From the NCBI GenBank assembly GCA_005239435.1, contig SZNP01000004.1, positions 620,001 through 684,000 of the forward strand: a stretch of 64,000 nt of DNA. The letters run 5' to 3'. The notes under the pieces were generated by a model. It was given only the letters and a program-made list of their open reading frames with translations, was not told the DNA's origin and did not search any database. Shown here piece by piece: positions 27,373 to 34,796 of the stretch. Made by a program: the position numbers and the translations under genes. The DNA is from Halorussus salinisoli. Lineage in GTDB: Archaea; Halobacteriota; Halobacteria; Halobacteriales; Haladaptataceae. Position 1 is the stretch's first letter. The number at the start of each line of letters is the position of its first letter.

Positions 27373-27831
27373 ATGAATAGGGCAATACTAGGTGCTGGAA
27401 GAGGTCCTTGGATCGTTGGTCTGATAGTGTTTAGTGGTGGCCTCCTCGTTGCATCTCCGACCATCGCCTGGTACTGGCTCCCCCTGACGCTTCTCCTCGT
27501 GGCCGGTGTGGCATGGTTTCTCACAGACCGCGAATCAGAAAGTCAGACCGGAAATTACGAATCGAACCCGGATGCTTCGACTGATAGGGAAGCGGCGTTA
27601 GACACGCTCAAACAGCAGTATGCTGTAGGTGAAATCGGCGACGCAGAGTTCGAACGCCGATTAGAGACGCTACTGGAGAACGAGACAATCGCCGACGTCG
27701 AAACCCGAGTTGACGCCGATTCCGAAGCGGCGAACGAGACCGAACACGCCGAGCAGGAATCCAGGAAACAGACTCCCCATCACCGCCATAAGTGTTATCG
27801 CCGCGGGAAACACCATCACGGACGACACTGA
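27373..27831 (+). CDS. SHOCT-domain membrane protein with His-rich tail
   Basis: A 152-residue protein. Two hydrophobic segments (WIVGLIVFSGGLLVA and WLPLTLLLVAGVAWFL) are followed by a SHOCT domain (LDTLKQQYAVGEIGDAEFERRLETLL). The C-terminus is His/Arg-rich (HHRHKCYRRGKHHHGRH), which could bind metal. An upstream GTG (27337) is in frame, but a TTTTGATA box about 26 bases before ATG 27373 favours this start. It is one of three SHOCT membrane proteins in the copper island. Confidence 0.75.
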   Translation: MNRAILGAGRGPWIVGLIVFSGGLLVASPTIAWYWLPLTLLLVAGVAWFLTDRESESQTGNYESNPDASTDREAALDTLKQQYAVGEIGDAEFERRLETLLENETIADVETRVDADSEAANETEHAEQESRKQTPHHRHKCYRRGKHHHGRH

Positions 27832-27887
27832 CGAGTCAGTTTCCAGACCTAACGGTAGTTCCGTCTACTTGCTTGTTCTCCGTGCAA

Positions 27888-28784
27888 TCACTGCGAATCA
27901 TTCGGCCTGTAGTACTCCTTTAGCCACGTCGCAATTCCGTCGAGATCGGGAAACAGCGTTCGGTGATTGATGTTCGCTTGGTCCAGTTTGTCGCGAAACT
28001 CCTGCTTTCGCTCGGCGGGAATGACGATTTTCCAGTAGAGGTTCGGGCGGTCTTCAAACCACGCGTCCATCGAGGTCCGGGGATTGGCCATACTCGAAAA
28101 GACCGCAGCCTGATTGACGATCCGCTGATCGATCGACGGTGGCTGGAAAAAGACGATATAATCCTCACCTTGCTGTTTGGAGAACTCCTTGAGGACGTCT
28201 CTGACATCGAGCATCGGAAGCGTCCGCCGGTCAACCAACGGACTGTTGTCCTCCCCCGTCCGCTCCATAACCAGCGTCATGAGGTCGTAGAGCATCGCCG
28301 CGTTGAACATGTCCGTTCCTAACTCTTCGAGGAACTGTTGGAAGTGGTCGGGGAGTCGCTCGTGAGCCGCCGCGTAATCGACTGCCCATACGACGCCATC
28401 GGCATCGGGCGAGCCGCCGGTCGCGAAGTACGCGGCGACAGTGGGGGAGTGCGTCCAGTCGAGGAGTCGTGTCGGGAGGCCGTGGTGTTGGGCGCGCGCC
28501 ATGAGGTGGAATGGCGATTCGGGCTGGTCGATTTCTTGGCGCGCGTACTGTCGGAAGTTTCGGAGAAGATGGACCTCAAGGTCCCACTTTCCTGAATCGC
28601 CGACGAACCGTTGGAGTGATGTCTGGAGGCTGTGGTTCGTGTCGGTCATCCCGCGGAATACGTACGGCGACCGATGACGTCCAAGGTCCTCGTTCCACGA
28701 GTCCCGGTACAGGAGACGCTGGAGCGTCGCCCAATCATCGGCGACGAGTTCGTTGGCGGCCTCGTCCGTCTCAGTCATGAGCAC
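27888..28784 (-). CDS. FRG-domain protein
   Basis: A 298-residue protein built around an FRG domain: YVFRGMTDTNHSLQTSLQRF near residue 45, then ARAQHHGLPTRLLDWTHSPTVAAYFA about residues 95-120. FRG domains are found alone or in multi-gene loci, many of them next to phage-defence or toxin genes, but the biochemical activity is not established. The C-terminal half (FFQPPSIDQRIVNQAAVFS) is also typical of the family. It is a single gene between the SHOCT protein and a transposon-like unit. ATG 28784 or the second Met (28778) could be the start. Confidence 0.85.
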   Translation of the reverse strand: MLMTETDEAANELVADDWATLQRLLYRDSWNEDLGRHRSPYVFRGMTDTNHSLQTSLQRFVGDSGKWDLEVHLLRNFRQYARQEIDQPESPFHLMARAQHHGLPTRLLDWTHSPTVAAYFATGGSPDADGVVWAVDYAAAHERLPDHFQQFLEELGTDMFNAAMLYDLMTLVMERTGEDNSPLVDRRTLPMLDVRDVLKEFSKQQGEDYIVFFQPPSIDQRIVNQAAVFSSMANPRTSMDAWFEDRPNLYWKIVIPAERKQEFRDKLDQANINHRTLFPDLDGIATWLKEYYRPNDSQ

Positions 28785-28925
28785 CTAATCGCCGCCAAGG
28801 CGTATGTATGGTCGGTTTGGTCAGCCACGTGACCGGAACGACACACTCCGAACGCAGACAGGTTCTCGGTTCGGATGTAGCCCTTCTTCGCCGCATCGAG
28901 CCTGCGTCTGGCCCACCCGTTTCAG

Positions 28926-28934
28926 AGTCGTGGG
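28926..28934. repeat. Left copy of 9-bp target-site duplication
   Basis: GAGTCGTGG immediately outside the left terminal inverted repeat is identical to 29771-29779, immediately outside the right one. This is the footprint of a transposition event. Confidence 0.8.
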
Positions 28935-28950
28935 GGCTCGTTTAGACGCC

Positions 28951-29045
28951 GGAGAGAACGACTCACTCCGGCAAACTAACCCACAGCAAAGCCGGAGCTG
29001 AGTAGTATGTCCTCTCGTCTCTCCCGTTTCACAGATTGCCTCGTA
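28951..29045 (+). pseudogene. IS5-type transposase, N-terminal remnant
   Basis: From the ATG at 29007 the frame MSSRLSRFTDCLVPLF matches the start of the transposase at 45387 (MPSRLPRFTDRLVTLA). The 5' untranslated part from 28951 also matches the corresponding stretch before 45387. The similarity stops after about 15 codons. Confidence 0.7.
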
Positions 29046-29119
29046 CCATTGTTCTACCTCATCAATTCGACCAATCGCTTCTGATCAGTCAACGCTCCAC
29101 TTCTCGTCCAACTGTAACC

Positions 29120-29614
29120 TCATTCGATTTGAAGGTCTCCTCGCATTGTATTTTGGTGTGGGTCGCAGACGTATTGAGCCATCTCACTGCTCGCCGTGAT
29201 CTCCAGAATCTGGTCCTCGTCCGGTTCGGACACCACTTCGGTTGCAAGGTCATCTACGACATCGTCGTTTTCGTCGCGAATCTCGATGTTATGGCCGCCG
29301 CCATCGCCTTCCGTCCAGCCGATCGTGTAGTCTTCACCCTCTTGAAGGATTAGCGTTGGATTCTCTGCACCTTCGATCGATGATGGCGCAAGGCCTTCCC
29401 AGTGGCTGGTCTGCGCGCTGAACTCGATATCCGTTCCTGGATCGATGTCAACACCGCCACCATCGCCGCCATTACCGTCATCATCGGGACCACCACCGGG
29501 AGGGCCGCCGTCGCGAGGACCGCCGCGCATACAACCTGCTAATAGGGTGCTCATGGCCGTCGCTCCGGTCACTTGCATGATTCTACGCCGTGTGGTTGAA
29601 TCGGCTCTTGACAT
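29120..29614 (-). CDS. Halocyanin-like cupredoxin lipoprotein
   Basis: A 164-residue blue-copper protein that would carry electrons or bind copper outside the membrane. The N-terminus has a Tat motif (TRRRIMQV) and a lipobox LAGC, followed by a Gly/Asp-rich linker (about 30-58). Copper ligands of the plastocyanin type are all visible: His in GGGHNIEIRD, then Cys, His and Met in YVCDPHQNTM. A TATA-like tctattcat lies about 26 bases before the ATG at 29614. The gene is wholly inside the 836-bp transposon-like unit, so it may have been brought in as cargo. Confidence 0.88.
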   Translation of the reverse strand: MSRADSTTRRRIMQVTGATAMSTLLAGCMRGGPRDGGPPGGGPDDDGNGGDGGGVDIDPGTDIEFSAQTSHWEGLAPSSIEGAENPTLILQEGEDYTIGWTEGDGGGHNIEIRDENDDVVDDLATEVVSEPDEDQILEITASSEMAQYVCDPHQNTMRGDLQIE

Positions 29615-29770
29615 TGTCTACACGTTTGTGAGTAGGATGAATAGACCTTCTCCAGTTCCCTCATTGTTGGGGTTGGATGAATGAATGCCGTAATCAGTGT
29701 GTAGTTCAACTGAGCGGCTGATTCGGAGCGAGTGAACAGAATCTACTTTCGTCCGCGTCTAAACAAGGCC

Positions 29771-29779
29771 GAGTCGTGG
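29771..29779. repeat. Right copy of 9-bp target-site duplication
   Basis: GAGTCGTGG directly after the right terminal inverted repeat; identical to 28926-28934. Confidence 0.8.
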
Positions 29780-29835
29780 CAAAACCACAAAAATACGTAT
29801 CGGCTCCCCAGTATCGTTTCGATAGCGGAGAATCG

Positions 29836-30885
29836 TCAATACACACTCTTCCAGTAGAACGGATAGCTCTTGGCGGCGACGGTTCGCAGGATTGCGGGTC
29901 CTCGACCATGATAGACCCTCCCGTTCACCGTGAGGAGCGCGTCACTCCTGCCGAGGTAGACGGCTCTCGGATGCCAACGAACGTTGTGTTCGAGTAAACG
30001 TTGGCCTCGAAGTCCTCGAAGAACGTTTTTTGCAGCTATTCTGGCTTCCAGTCCGGCTGAGTAGCCGTCTTTCACCTTTCCGGAGTAATCGACGACGTCA
30101 CCCGCGGCGTACACGGCGTCGACGCCGAGACAACGCAGATGCGAGTCGACGCGAAGCCCGCGTTCGTTTTGCTGAAGCCCGAAGCTCTCGATTACCGGAT
30201 TCGGTCGCACTCCTCCTGCCCAGACAGTCAGATCGCTCGGCTCGATGTCGTCATCGCCAAGTACGACCGCGTTTTCTGTCGCTTCGGTCACACGCGTCTC
30301 AGTCTCGAAACTGACTCCTTGCTGGCGTAACTCACGCTCGGCGATTCTACTCGCACGTGGCGGGAAGTCGGAGATTGGACGGCGACTGGACGTAATCATC
30401 GTGACTTTAGTATCATCGACGGACGAGAGCGTCGCAGTCGTCTCGACGCCGACCGGTCCTCCGCCGACGACAACCACGTCACAGATGTTGGGAGAGTTCA
30501 CCTCGCTTCGTATCTCTCGGACGTCGGTCCGGATGTCGAAGACGTGCCCGCGGTCGTCGATATCGTACTTCGTCACGCCGCCCACCGTAATCAGGAGCGT
30601 ATCGAAGTGTAGCGACCCGTTCCGAAGGTCGATTCGATTCTCGGTCGCATCTAGGCCCTTGACCAGTCCCTGAACGACGGTGACGTCTTTCTCTCTAAAC
30701 ATGCTTGGAAGGTCCAGACACGCGCGGTTGAACGGCGTTCCCGCTAGTACGTCGTAGAGGAGAAACGAGAAGACATGGTACTGGCGTTCGGAGACGAGAA
30801 TGACGTCAGTCTCCGTCGCCCGCTCTAAGTACGCCGCAGCGATCAGCCCTGCTTCGCCACCGCCGATGATGACTACCCGCTCCAT
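29836..30885 (-). CDS. FAD-dependent NDH-2/sulfide:quinone-reductase-like oxidoreductase
   Basis: A 349-residue two-dinucleotide-binding flavoprotein with FAD motif VVIIGGGEAGLIAAAYL at the N-terminus. A second motif, VVVVGGGPVGVETTATL, lies near residue 150, and the C-terminal FAD segment is VYAAGDVVDY. The layout is that of type II NADH:quinone oxidoreductases and sulfide:quinone reductases. The redox-active Cys pair of SQR is not evident, so NDH-2-like activity is the better guess. Its start overlaps the 3' end of the cupredoxin-like gene by 13 bp. It is the last gene of a five-gene minus-strand operon with an ABC exporter, suggesting a role in redox protection during copper stress. Confidence 0.85.
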   Translation of the reverse strand: MERVVIIGGGEAGLIAAAYLERATETDVILVSERQYHVFSFLLYDVLAGTPFNRACLDLPSMFREKDVTVVQGLVKGLDATENRIDLRNGSLHFDTLLITVGGVTKYDIDDRGHVFDIRTDVREIRSEVNSPNICDVVVVGGGPVGVETTATLSSVDDTKVTMITSSRRPISDFPPRASRIAERELRQQGVSFETETRVTEATENAVVLGDDDIEPSDLTVWAGGVRPNPVIESFGLQQNERGLRVDSHLRCLGVDAVYAAGDVVDYSGKVKDGYSAGLEARIAAKNVLRGLRGQRLLEHNVRWHPRAVYLGRSDALLTVNGRVYHGRGPAILRTVAAKSYPFYWKSVY

Positions 30886-31250
30886 GGAGTAGGTGGACCT
30901 GTCTCGTTACTCGCAGGGAAGTGAGTCGGACAACGAGAGTCACCGACGAGCACGACGCCGCACACGTTTTCCCCGCGTGAACCACCGTAGTATTCGTAAA
31001 TTCCCTCTTCGTCGAAGGTATAGACGGCACTATCACCGGGCTGGAACGTCTGCGTCCGGAACTGCCAGTCCACTGCGACGTCGTGGAACCGCACACTGCG
31101 TATCGCGTAGTCCGCCGTCCCGCCGTTCTGCCAGACGACCGTTGTTCCAGGCGATACCGCTTCCCGAACCGGCTCGAACCCGTCGTCGGTAATTTCGATC
31201 GTCGCCCGTACCATAAACGGACAGACGGTGTCCAGCATTATGGACGACAT
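30873..31250 (-). CDS. Cupredoxin-fold protein lacking the copper ligands
   Basis: A 125-residue protein with the beta-strand pattern of haloarchaeal cupredoxins (IEITDDGFEPVREAVSPGTTVVWQNGG..., GDSAVYTFDEEGIYEYYGGSRGENVCGVVLVGD). The usual ligands are missing: the first His position reads DYAIRS, and the Cys-x-x-His of the YYC..HG loop is replaced by YYGGSRG. It probably does not form a type 1 copper centre. The frame extends upstream to 31289; starts at 31250 or 31214 are likelier, with a TTAAAAT box near 31268-31275. No clear signal peptide is seen. It lies between an ABC permease and the FAD oxidoreductase. Confidence 0.68.
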   Translation of the reverse strand: MSSIMLDTVCPFMVRATIEITDDGFEPVREAVSPGTTVVWQNGGTADYAIRSVRFHDVAVDWQFRTQTFQPGDSAVYTFDEEGIYEYYGGSRGENVCGVVLVGDSRCPTHFPASNETGPPTPWSG

Positions 31251-31281
31251 GGCCTGCGATTTTGTCGATTTTAATGAGAGA

Positions 31282-32016
31282 TCACTCAACTGCTGTCGTC
31301 CGATAGAAGACGATTACTCCGATGAACAGGAGTCCCACGACGTACCCACCCGCGGCTACGAAGTCGTCGAAGCCCTGGCTGGAAGCGAACGCCGCGTCCA
31401 TCAGTGCATTCGTTGCGAAGTGACCTGGCAACGCTTTGGTCCAAACTGGCGAGTCCGTCGCGAGCGGATTTTGGAACATGAGGATGTCCACCATCGGGGC
31501 GAAGAGCATGACGTAGACGCCGGGAAGTCGATCAAGGACGATGCCGACGATAACGCCCAGAATTCCGTAAGTGAGGCCAGCGAGAGCCGCAGCCACCGCG
31601 AACCCGAGAACAGACTCGGGATTGAGGGCGAGGAGCGAGACGGCCAGTGATGCTGCTGTGACGATACTGCTTCCGCCAGCGAGCAAACCGACTCGCGCCG
31701 CGACGAGCTCGCTGGCGCGGTAGCCCGCAAGCCGAAGCCGGTCGTCGGCCATCTGGGACATCTGCATGAGGAACAGGCCGACGATACCCGACAGTATCGC
31801 GACGGTGACCGGCGTCATGAACGCCGCTGCGAACGCCGACATCTCGATGGATACCGCCGTCCCGTCGAGCGTCACCGGAACGGACGTATCGGGGACCAGC
31901 CAGACGAACACGCCGATAATGTAGACCGGCAAGAACGCCAGTAGTGCCAGTAACACGGGGGTGCGGGCGAACTCTCGGACGCTCATGGACACTGCGGTCG
32001 TCGTGCGCCGTTGCAT
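31282..32016 (-). CDS. ABC-2-type transporter permease (second subunit)
   Basis: A 244-residue membrane protein with about six transmembrane segments (VLLALLAFLPVYIIGVFVWL, AAFMTPVTVAILSGIVGLFL, VGLLFIGVIVFYR). It is similar in plan to the preceding permease, and the two probably form a heterodimeric ABC-2 exporter with the ATPase gene. Its start codon overlaps the stop of the first permease by one base, indicating coupled translation. The plan resembles NosDFY-type or multidrug exporters. The substrate is unknown; copper-related context. Confidence 0.8.
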   Translation of the reverse strand: MQRRTTTAVSMSVREFARTPVLLALLAFLPVYIIGVFVWLVPDTSVPVTLDGTAVSIEMSAFAAAFMTPVTVAILSGIVGLFLMQMSQMADDRLRLAGYRASELVAARVGLLAGGSSIVTAASLAVSLLALNPESVLGFAVAAALAGLTYGILGVIVGIVLDRLPGVYVMLFAPMVDILMFQNPLATDSPVWTKALPGHFATNALMDAAFASSQGFDDFVAAGGYVVGLLFIGVIVFYRTTAVE

Positions 32017-32762
32017 CAGGAACCACCTCCGTTTTCGACGGTATAGGAGTACGCTGCAATACTGAGTAGGCCGAAGAGTAGGACAAAGGCGAGTGATGGT
32101 AGCACGTGGTCATCCGCAAGTGTCCCATCGACAACCGCCTGTGTCACGAGTTCGTGGGGGTGGGAAAGCGGTGCGAAGCGAGTGACGCTCTCGTCGATGT
32201 CGAAGAGACTACTCGCAAAGACGTTGTCCATGTCTGCGAGGATGACCAGTACGAGCGATCCCTCGAGCTCTCGCGGCAGTATCGTCCCGACGAGCATGCC
32301 GAGGAGCCCGTAGAGTATCCCAGTCAAGGCGAGCGCGGCGAAAACGATTATCGGTGCGGCGACAGACTCGGCGGTTAGGGCGCTCAGCGTCACAGTCGAG
32401 ACAGCGCTGATTGCGACACTGACGACGAGTACGGTCGTGAACCGCGAGACGATGAGTTCCATCGGACGGAAGCCGGCAATGGCGAGCCGCCGGTCTGCGT
32501 TTCTCGCACTAATCATCTGGAAGAGCCCGAGCACGCCCGCGAGCGCTCCCGTCGCGAAGACGGCACCAGTGATTCGTCCGGTCGTCACGAGCGACCCCGC
32601 CGCGTCGAAGATACCGATTTCGGGGAACTGGCTGAGACTCACGCCGTAAATCTGGACGGAGAGCGCGGGCAGTATCAGCAGGAGTGCGATGTTGAGCGGC
32701 TCGCGGAAGAACGACAGCGTGCTCGCACGGACGCCCGCGGAAACTCGACGCTGCACGCTCAT
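32016..32762 (-). CDS. ABC-2-type transporter permease (first subunit)
   Basis: A 248-residue membrane protein with about six transmembrane helices (FREPLNIALLLILPALSVQIYG, AVFATGALAGVLGLFQM, VLPSLAFVLLFGLLSIAAYSY). It directly follows the ATPase with no gap and precedes its paralogue with a one-base overlap. The conserved RNADRRLAIAGFRP stretch corresponds to MADDRLRLAGYRA in the second subunit, showing a shared origin. Confidence 0.8.
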   Translation of the reverse strand: MSVQRRVSAGVRASTLSFFREPLNIALLLILPALSVQIYGVSLSQFPEIGIFDAAGSLVTTGRITGAVFATGALAGVLGLFQMISARNADRRLAIAGFRPMELIVSRFTTVLVVSVAISAVSTVTLSALTAESVAAPIIVFAALALTGILYGLLGMLVGTILPRELEGSLVLVILADMDNVFASSLFDIDESVTRFAPLSHPHELVTQAVVDGTLADDHVLPSLAFVLLFGLLSIAAYSYTVENGGGS

Positions 32763-33581
32763 CTACGCACCCTCCGTATTCACAGCGCGTTGACCATCGC
32801 CGGCCGTCCCACCTCTGTCGAAGAACGCCGCAGTTCGCTCGCAGGAAACACCATCGGCTGTCGGTTCCGGATTCGCAGTCTCGTCTTCGCCGACCTCCTG
32901 TCGGTGGAGGTGGCCCTCATGGAGTTCGTAGATGACGTCGAACCGGTCGCGCTCGTTGATGATGTGAGAGATAATGGCGACACCGACGCCCCGTTCCCGC
33001 AACTCCTCGGTCAGGTCCCAGAACGCGAGGAACGTCTCCCAGTCGAACCCGGTGTACGGTTCGTCCAGCAAGAGCAGGTCCGGTTGGTGCATCAGCGCCA
33101 CCGAGAGGTTCACTTTCTGGCGGTTGCCGCCGCTCAGATGACGGATTTGCCGGTCGCGGAACTTCTCGAAATCGAGCACGTCGGTCAGCCAGTCGCGTGC
33201 GTCTTCGATTTCGTCGTCGCTCATCCCGTACGCCCGTCCGAACAGTTCGAACGTCTCGTCGACGGTCAGTCGGTCGTAGAGGCGTGGTTCTTGCGGGCAC
33301 CAGCCGATGCTCCCGGTGCGGGCCACCTCGCCATCGTCGTAGTCGAGGACGCCGGCCAAAATCTGCATGAGCGTCGACTTGCCGCTTCCGTTCTCGCCGA
33401 TTATTCCGACGATTTCGCCGCGTTTGACTTCGAGCGTAGCACTATCAAGAACGTCAACCGACTGCGTAAACGGGAGGAACGAGTCGTACGTTTTCGCCAC
33501 GTTCGTTGCAGCGACGACGGTATCGCGGTCTTCTTGGCGATTCTCGTTTGGTCTATCTTCGTCGTGTCTCGCCGACGTCAT
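32763..33581 (-). CDS. ABC transporter ATP-binding protein (CcmA/NosF type)
   Basis: A 272-residue ATPase with Walker A GENGSGKST, signature LSGGNRQKV, Walker B LLLLDEPYTGFD and the switch His in IISHIINERD. It belongs to the ABC-2 exporter ATPases (CcmA, NosF, multidrug). It is the first gene of a minus-strand operon: ATPase, two permeases, cupredoxin-like protein, FAD oxidoreductase. Export of a lipid, drug or copper-linked substrate is possible; the sequence does not decide. Confidence 0.9.
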   Translation of the reverse strand: MTSARHDEDRPNENRQEDRDTVVAATNVAKTYDSFLPFTQSVDVLDSATLEVKRGEIVGIIGENGSGKSTLMQILAGVLDYDDGEVARTGSIGWCPQEPRLYDRLTVDETFELFGRAYGMSDDEIEDARDWLTDVLDFEKFRDRQIRHLSGGNRQKVNLSVALMHQPDLLLLDEPYTGFDWETFLAFWDLTEELRERGVGVAIISHIINERDRFDVIYELHEGHLHRQEVGEDETANPEPTADGVSCERTAAFFDRGGTAGDGQRAVNTEGA

Positions 33582-33972
33582 AGTTAATCATACGGATACT
33601 TTTCTCAATGCAGTTTCCCTTAAGAGACCCGACCAATGAGCTGGCCGAATCTTTGTTTCTAAGGGAGTTGCCAGAATCTGCGTATGCGAGAGGGTATTTC
33701 TGCCAGAATTGCATTAATTCCACAGCACGAGGCGCTCCTCTTATAAATATTGGCAGGAATTAAGAGAATCCAATAACAGTGCCTATCGAGGGTACTGTTC
33801 CGTCTTTCGTCGTTGCGATGGTGCTGAATACCGCCAGGCCAGTTATGAACTCTGTAAATGATCCACGGCCATCTTCACTTTGGAATCTCATCCAGAGAAC
33901 GCTTAGTATCTGAGAACGAGGCGGAGACCACCGGACCAAACGACTAAACTCGTGCTTCTCGTTTGTCTGGCC
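33582..33972. other. Intergenic region between divergent genes
   Basis: No gene is seen. It carries the promoter region of the ABC operon and AT-rich boxes such as cttataaatatt (about 33739-33750). Confidence 0.5.
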
Positions 33973-34245
33973 GTGTCAACGGAGTCAGACCGAGTCCGAG
34001 TGTGGCTCGTCGAGCGTGGGTACAACAACCGCGGCCTCATCATTCTCAAGTACGCAACTCCCGAAGGAGACCGGATTTTCCGGAAGGAGCTCGCATCGCA
34101 GGTGGTGGATATGGATACCGTGACCGCCGCAAAGGACGTTTCGCCCGACGATCTCGAAACCGTCGATGAGACGGACGAGCAGAAACGGTATGCGACTGAA
34201 GCTACGCGGATGGCGGAGGAACACGACCCTGACGACCGGATTTAG
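33973..34245 (+). CDS. Conserved haloarchaeal small protein (DUF7967-like)
   Basis: A 90-residue acidic protein starting from GTG (MSTESDRVRVWLVERGYNNRGLI...). It has the pattern VWLVER...LIILKYATPEGDRIFRKE, then AAKDVSPDDL and a C-terminal RYATEATRMAEEHDPDD. This matches a small haloarchaeal family remembered as DUF7967; no function is known. The frame stays open to 33952, but that extension has no support. Confidence 0.65.
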   Translation: MSTESDRVRVWLVERGYNNRGLIILKYATPEGDRIFRKELASQVVDMDTVTAAKDVSPDDLETVDETDEQKRYATEATRMAEEHDPDDRI

Positions 34246-34307
34246 ACGCTACTTTCGATGGCGCTCTGATACGCGTAGCTTACACTCTCTATGGCCCGGA
34301 CTTTGTT

Positions 34308-34697
34308 GTGAATGGTGCAGTCAATACGATAGGAGACTGCGAAGACAGCTTGCATTCGAATCCGATGCCACACCGCCGTTCGGCGTGGACGACCGTCACT
34401 GAGGGATTCTGGGGCTACGACGGACGCGACGACATGGACCGTATTGACAGTCCGTCCCTCGTCGTCCACGGGCCTGCCGACGGAATCGTCCCCCTGGATG
34501 TAGCACGGAATACCGCTAGTCGAATTCCCAATAGCGTGTTCTGTCGGGTAGAGCGTACTGGCCACATCGCGATGATAGAACGGCCGACGGTATACAACGA
34601 CTTGCTCCGAGCAGTCAGTACGACCGTCGAAGAGGGACAGCCACTAGCAGATTCGGTAATGGACGTTCTCGACACGGAAGTATCAATTTCCGAGTGA
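34308..34697 (+). pseudogene. Alpha/beta-hydrolase, C-terminal fragment
   Basis: The coding-like part (from about residue 25) reads DDMDRIDSPSLVVHGPADGIVP, then SRIPNSVFCRVERTGHIAMIERP. This is the segment of alpha/beta hydrolases that carries the acid residue and the catalytic His. The nucleophile elbow (GxSxG), the oxyanion loop and about 170 N-terminal residues are absent, so it cannot be an active hydrolase. It is probably a truncated relic. Confidence 0.7.
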
Positions 34698-34796
34698 GAT
34701 AGACTACCTTGCGTATCGTTTCTAACCTGTTAGTATGTAGGGCCATCAGAGACTATTTACTGACGGACGACGATGGCTTCGCTGGTATGGGGGATA

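Larger units (their letters stand above)
28935..29770. mobile_element. Non-autonomous IS5-type element carrying a cupredoxin gene
   Basis: An 836-bp unit. Its 16-bp ends (28935-28950 and 29755-29770, GCGTCTAAACAAGGCC) are inverted repeats matching at 14 of 16 positions, and a 9-bp direct repeat flanks them. The left 100 bp is similar to the left end of the broken IS at 45314, including the first codons of its transposase. The rest of the transposase is replaced by a complete cupredoxin gene in the opposite orientation. It therefore looks like a mobile unit moved in trans by a related transposase, with the cupredoxin as cargo. Confidence 0.75.
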
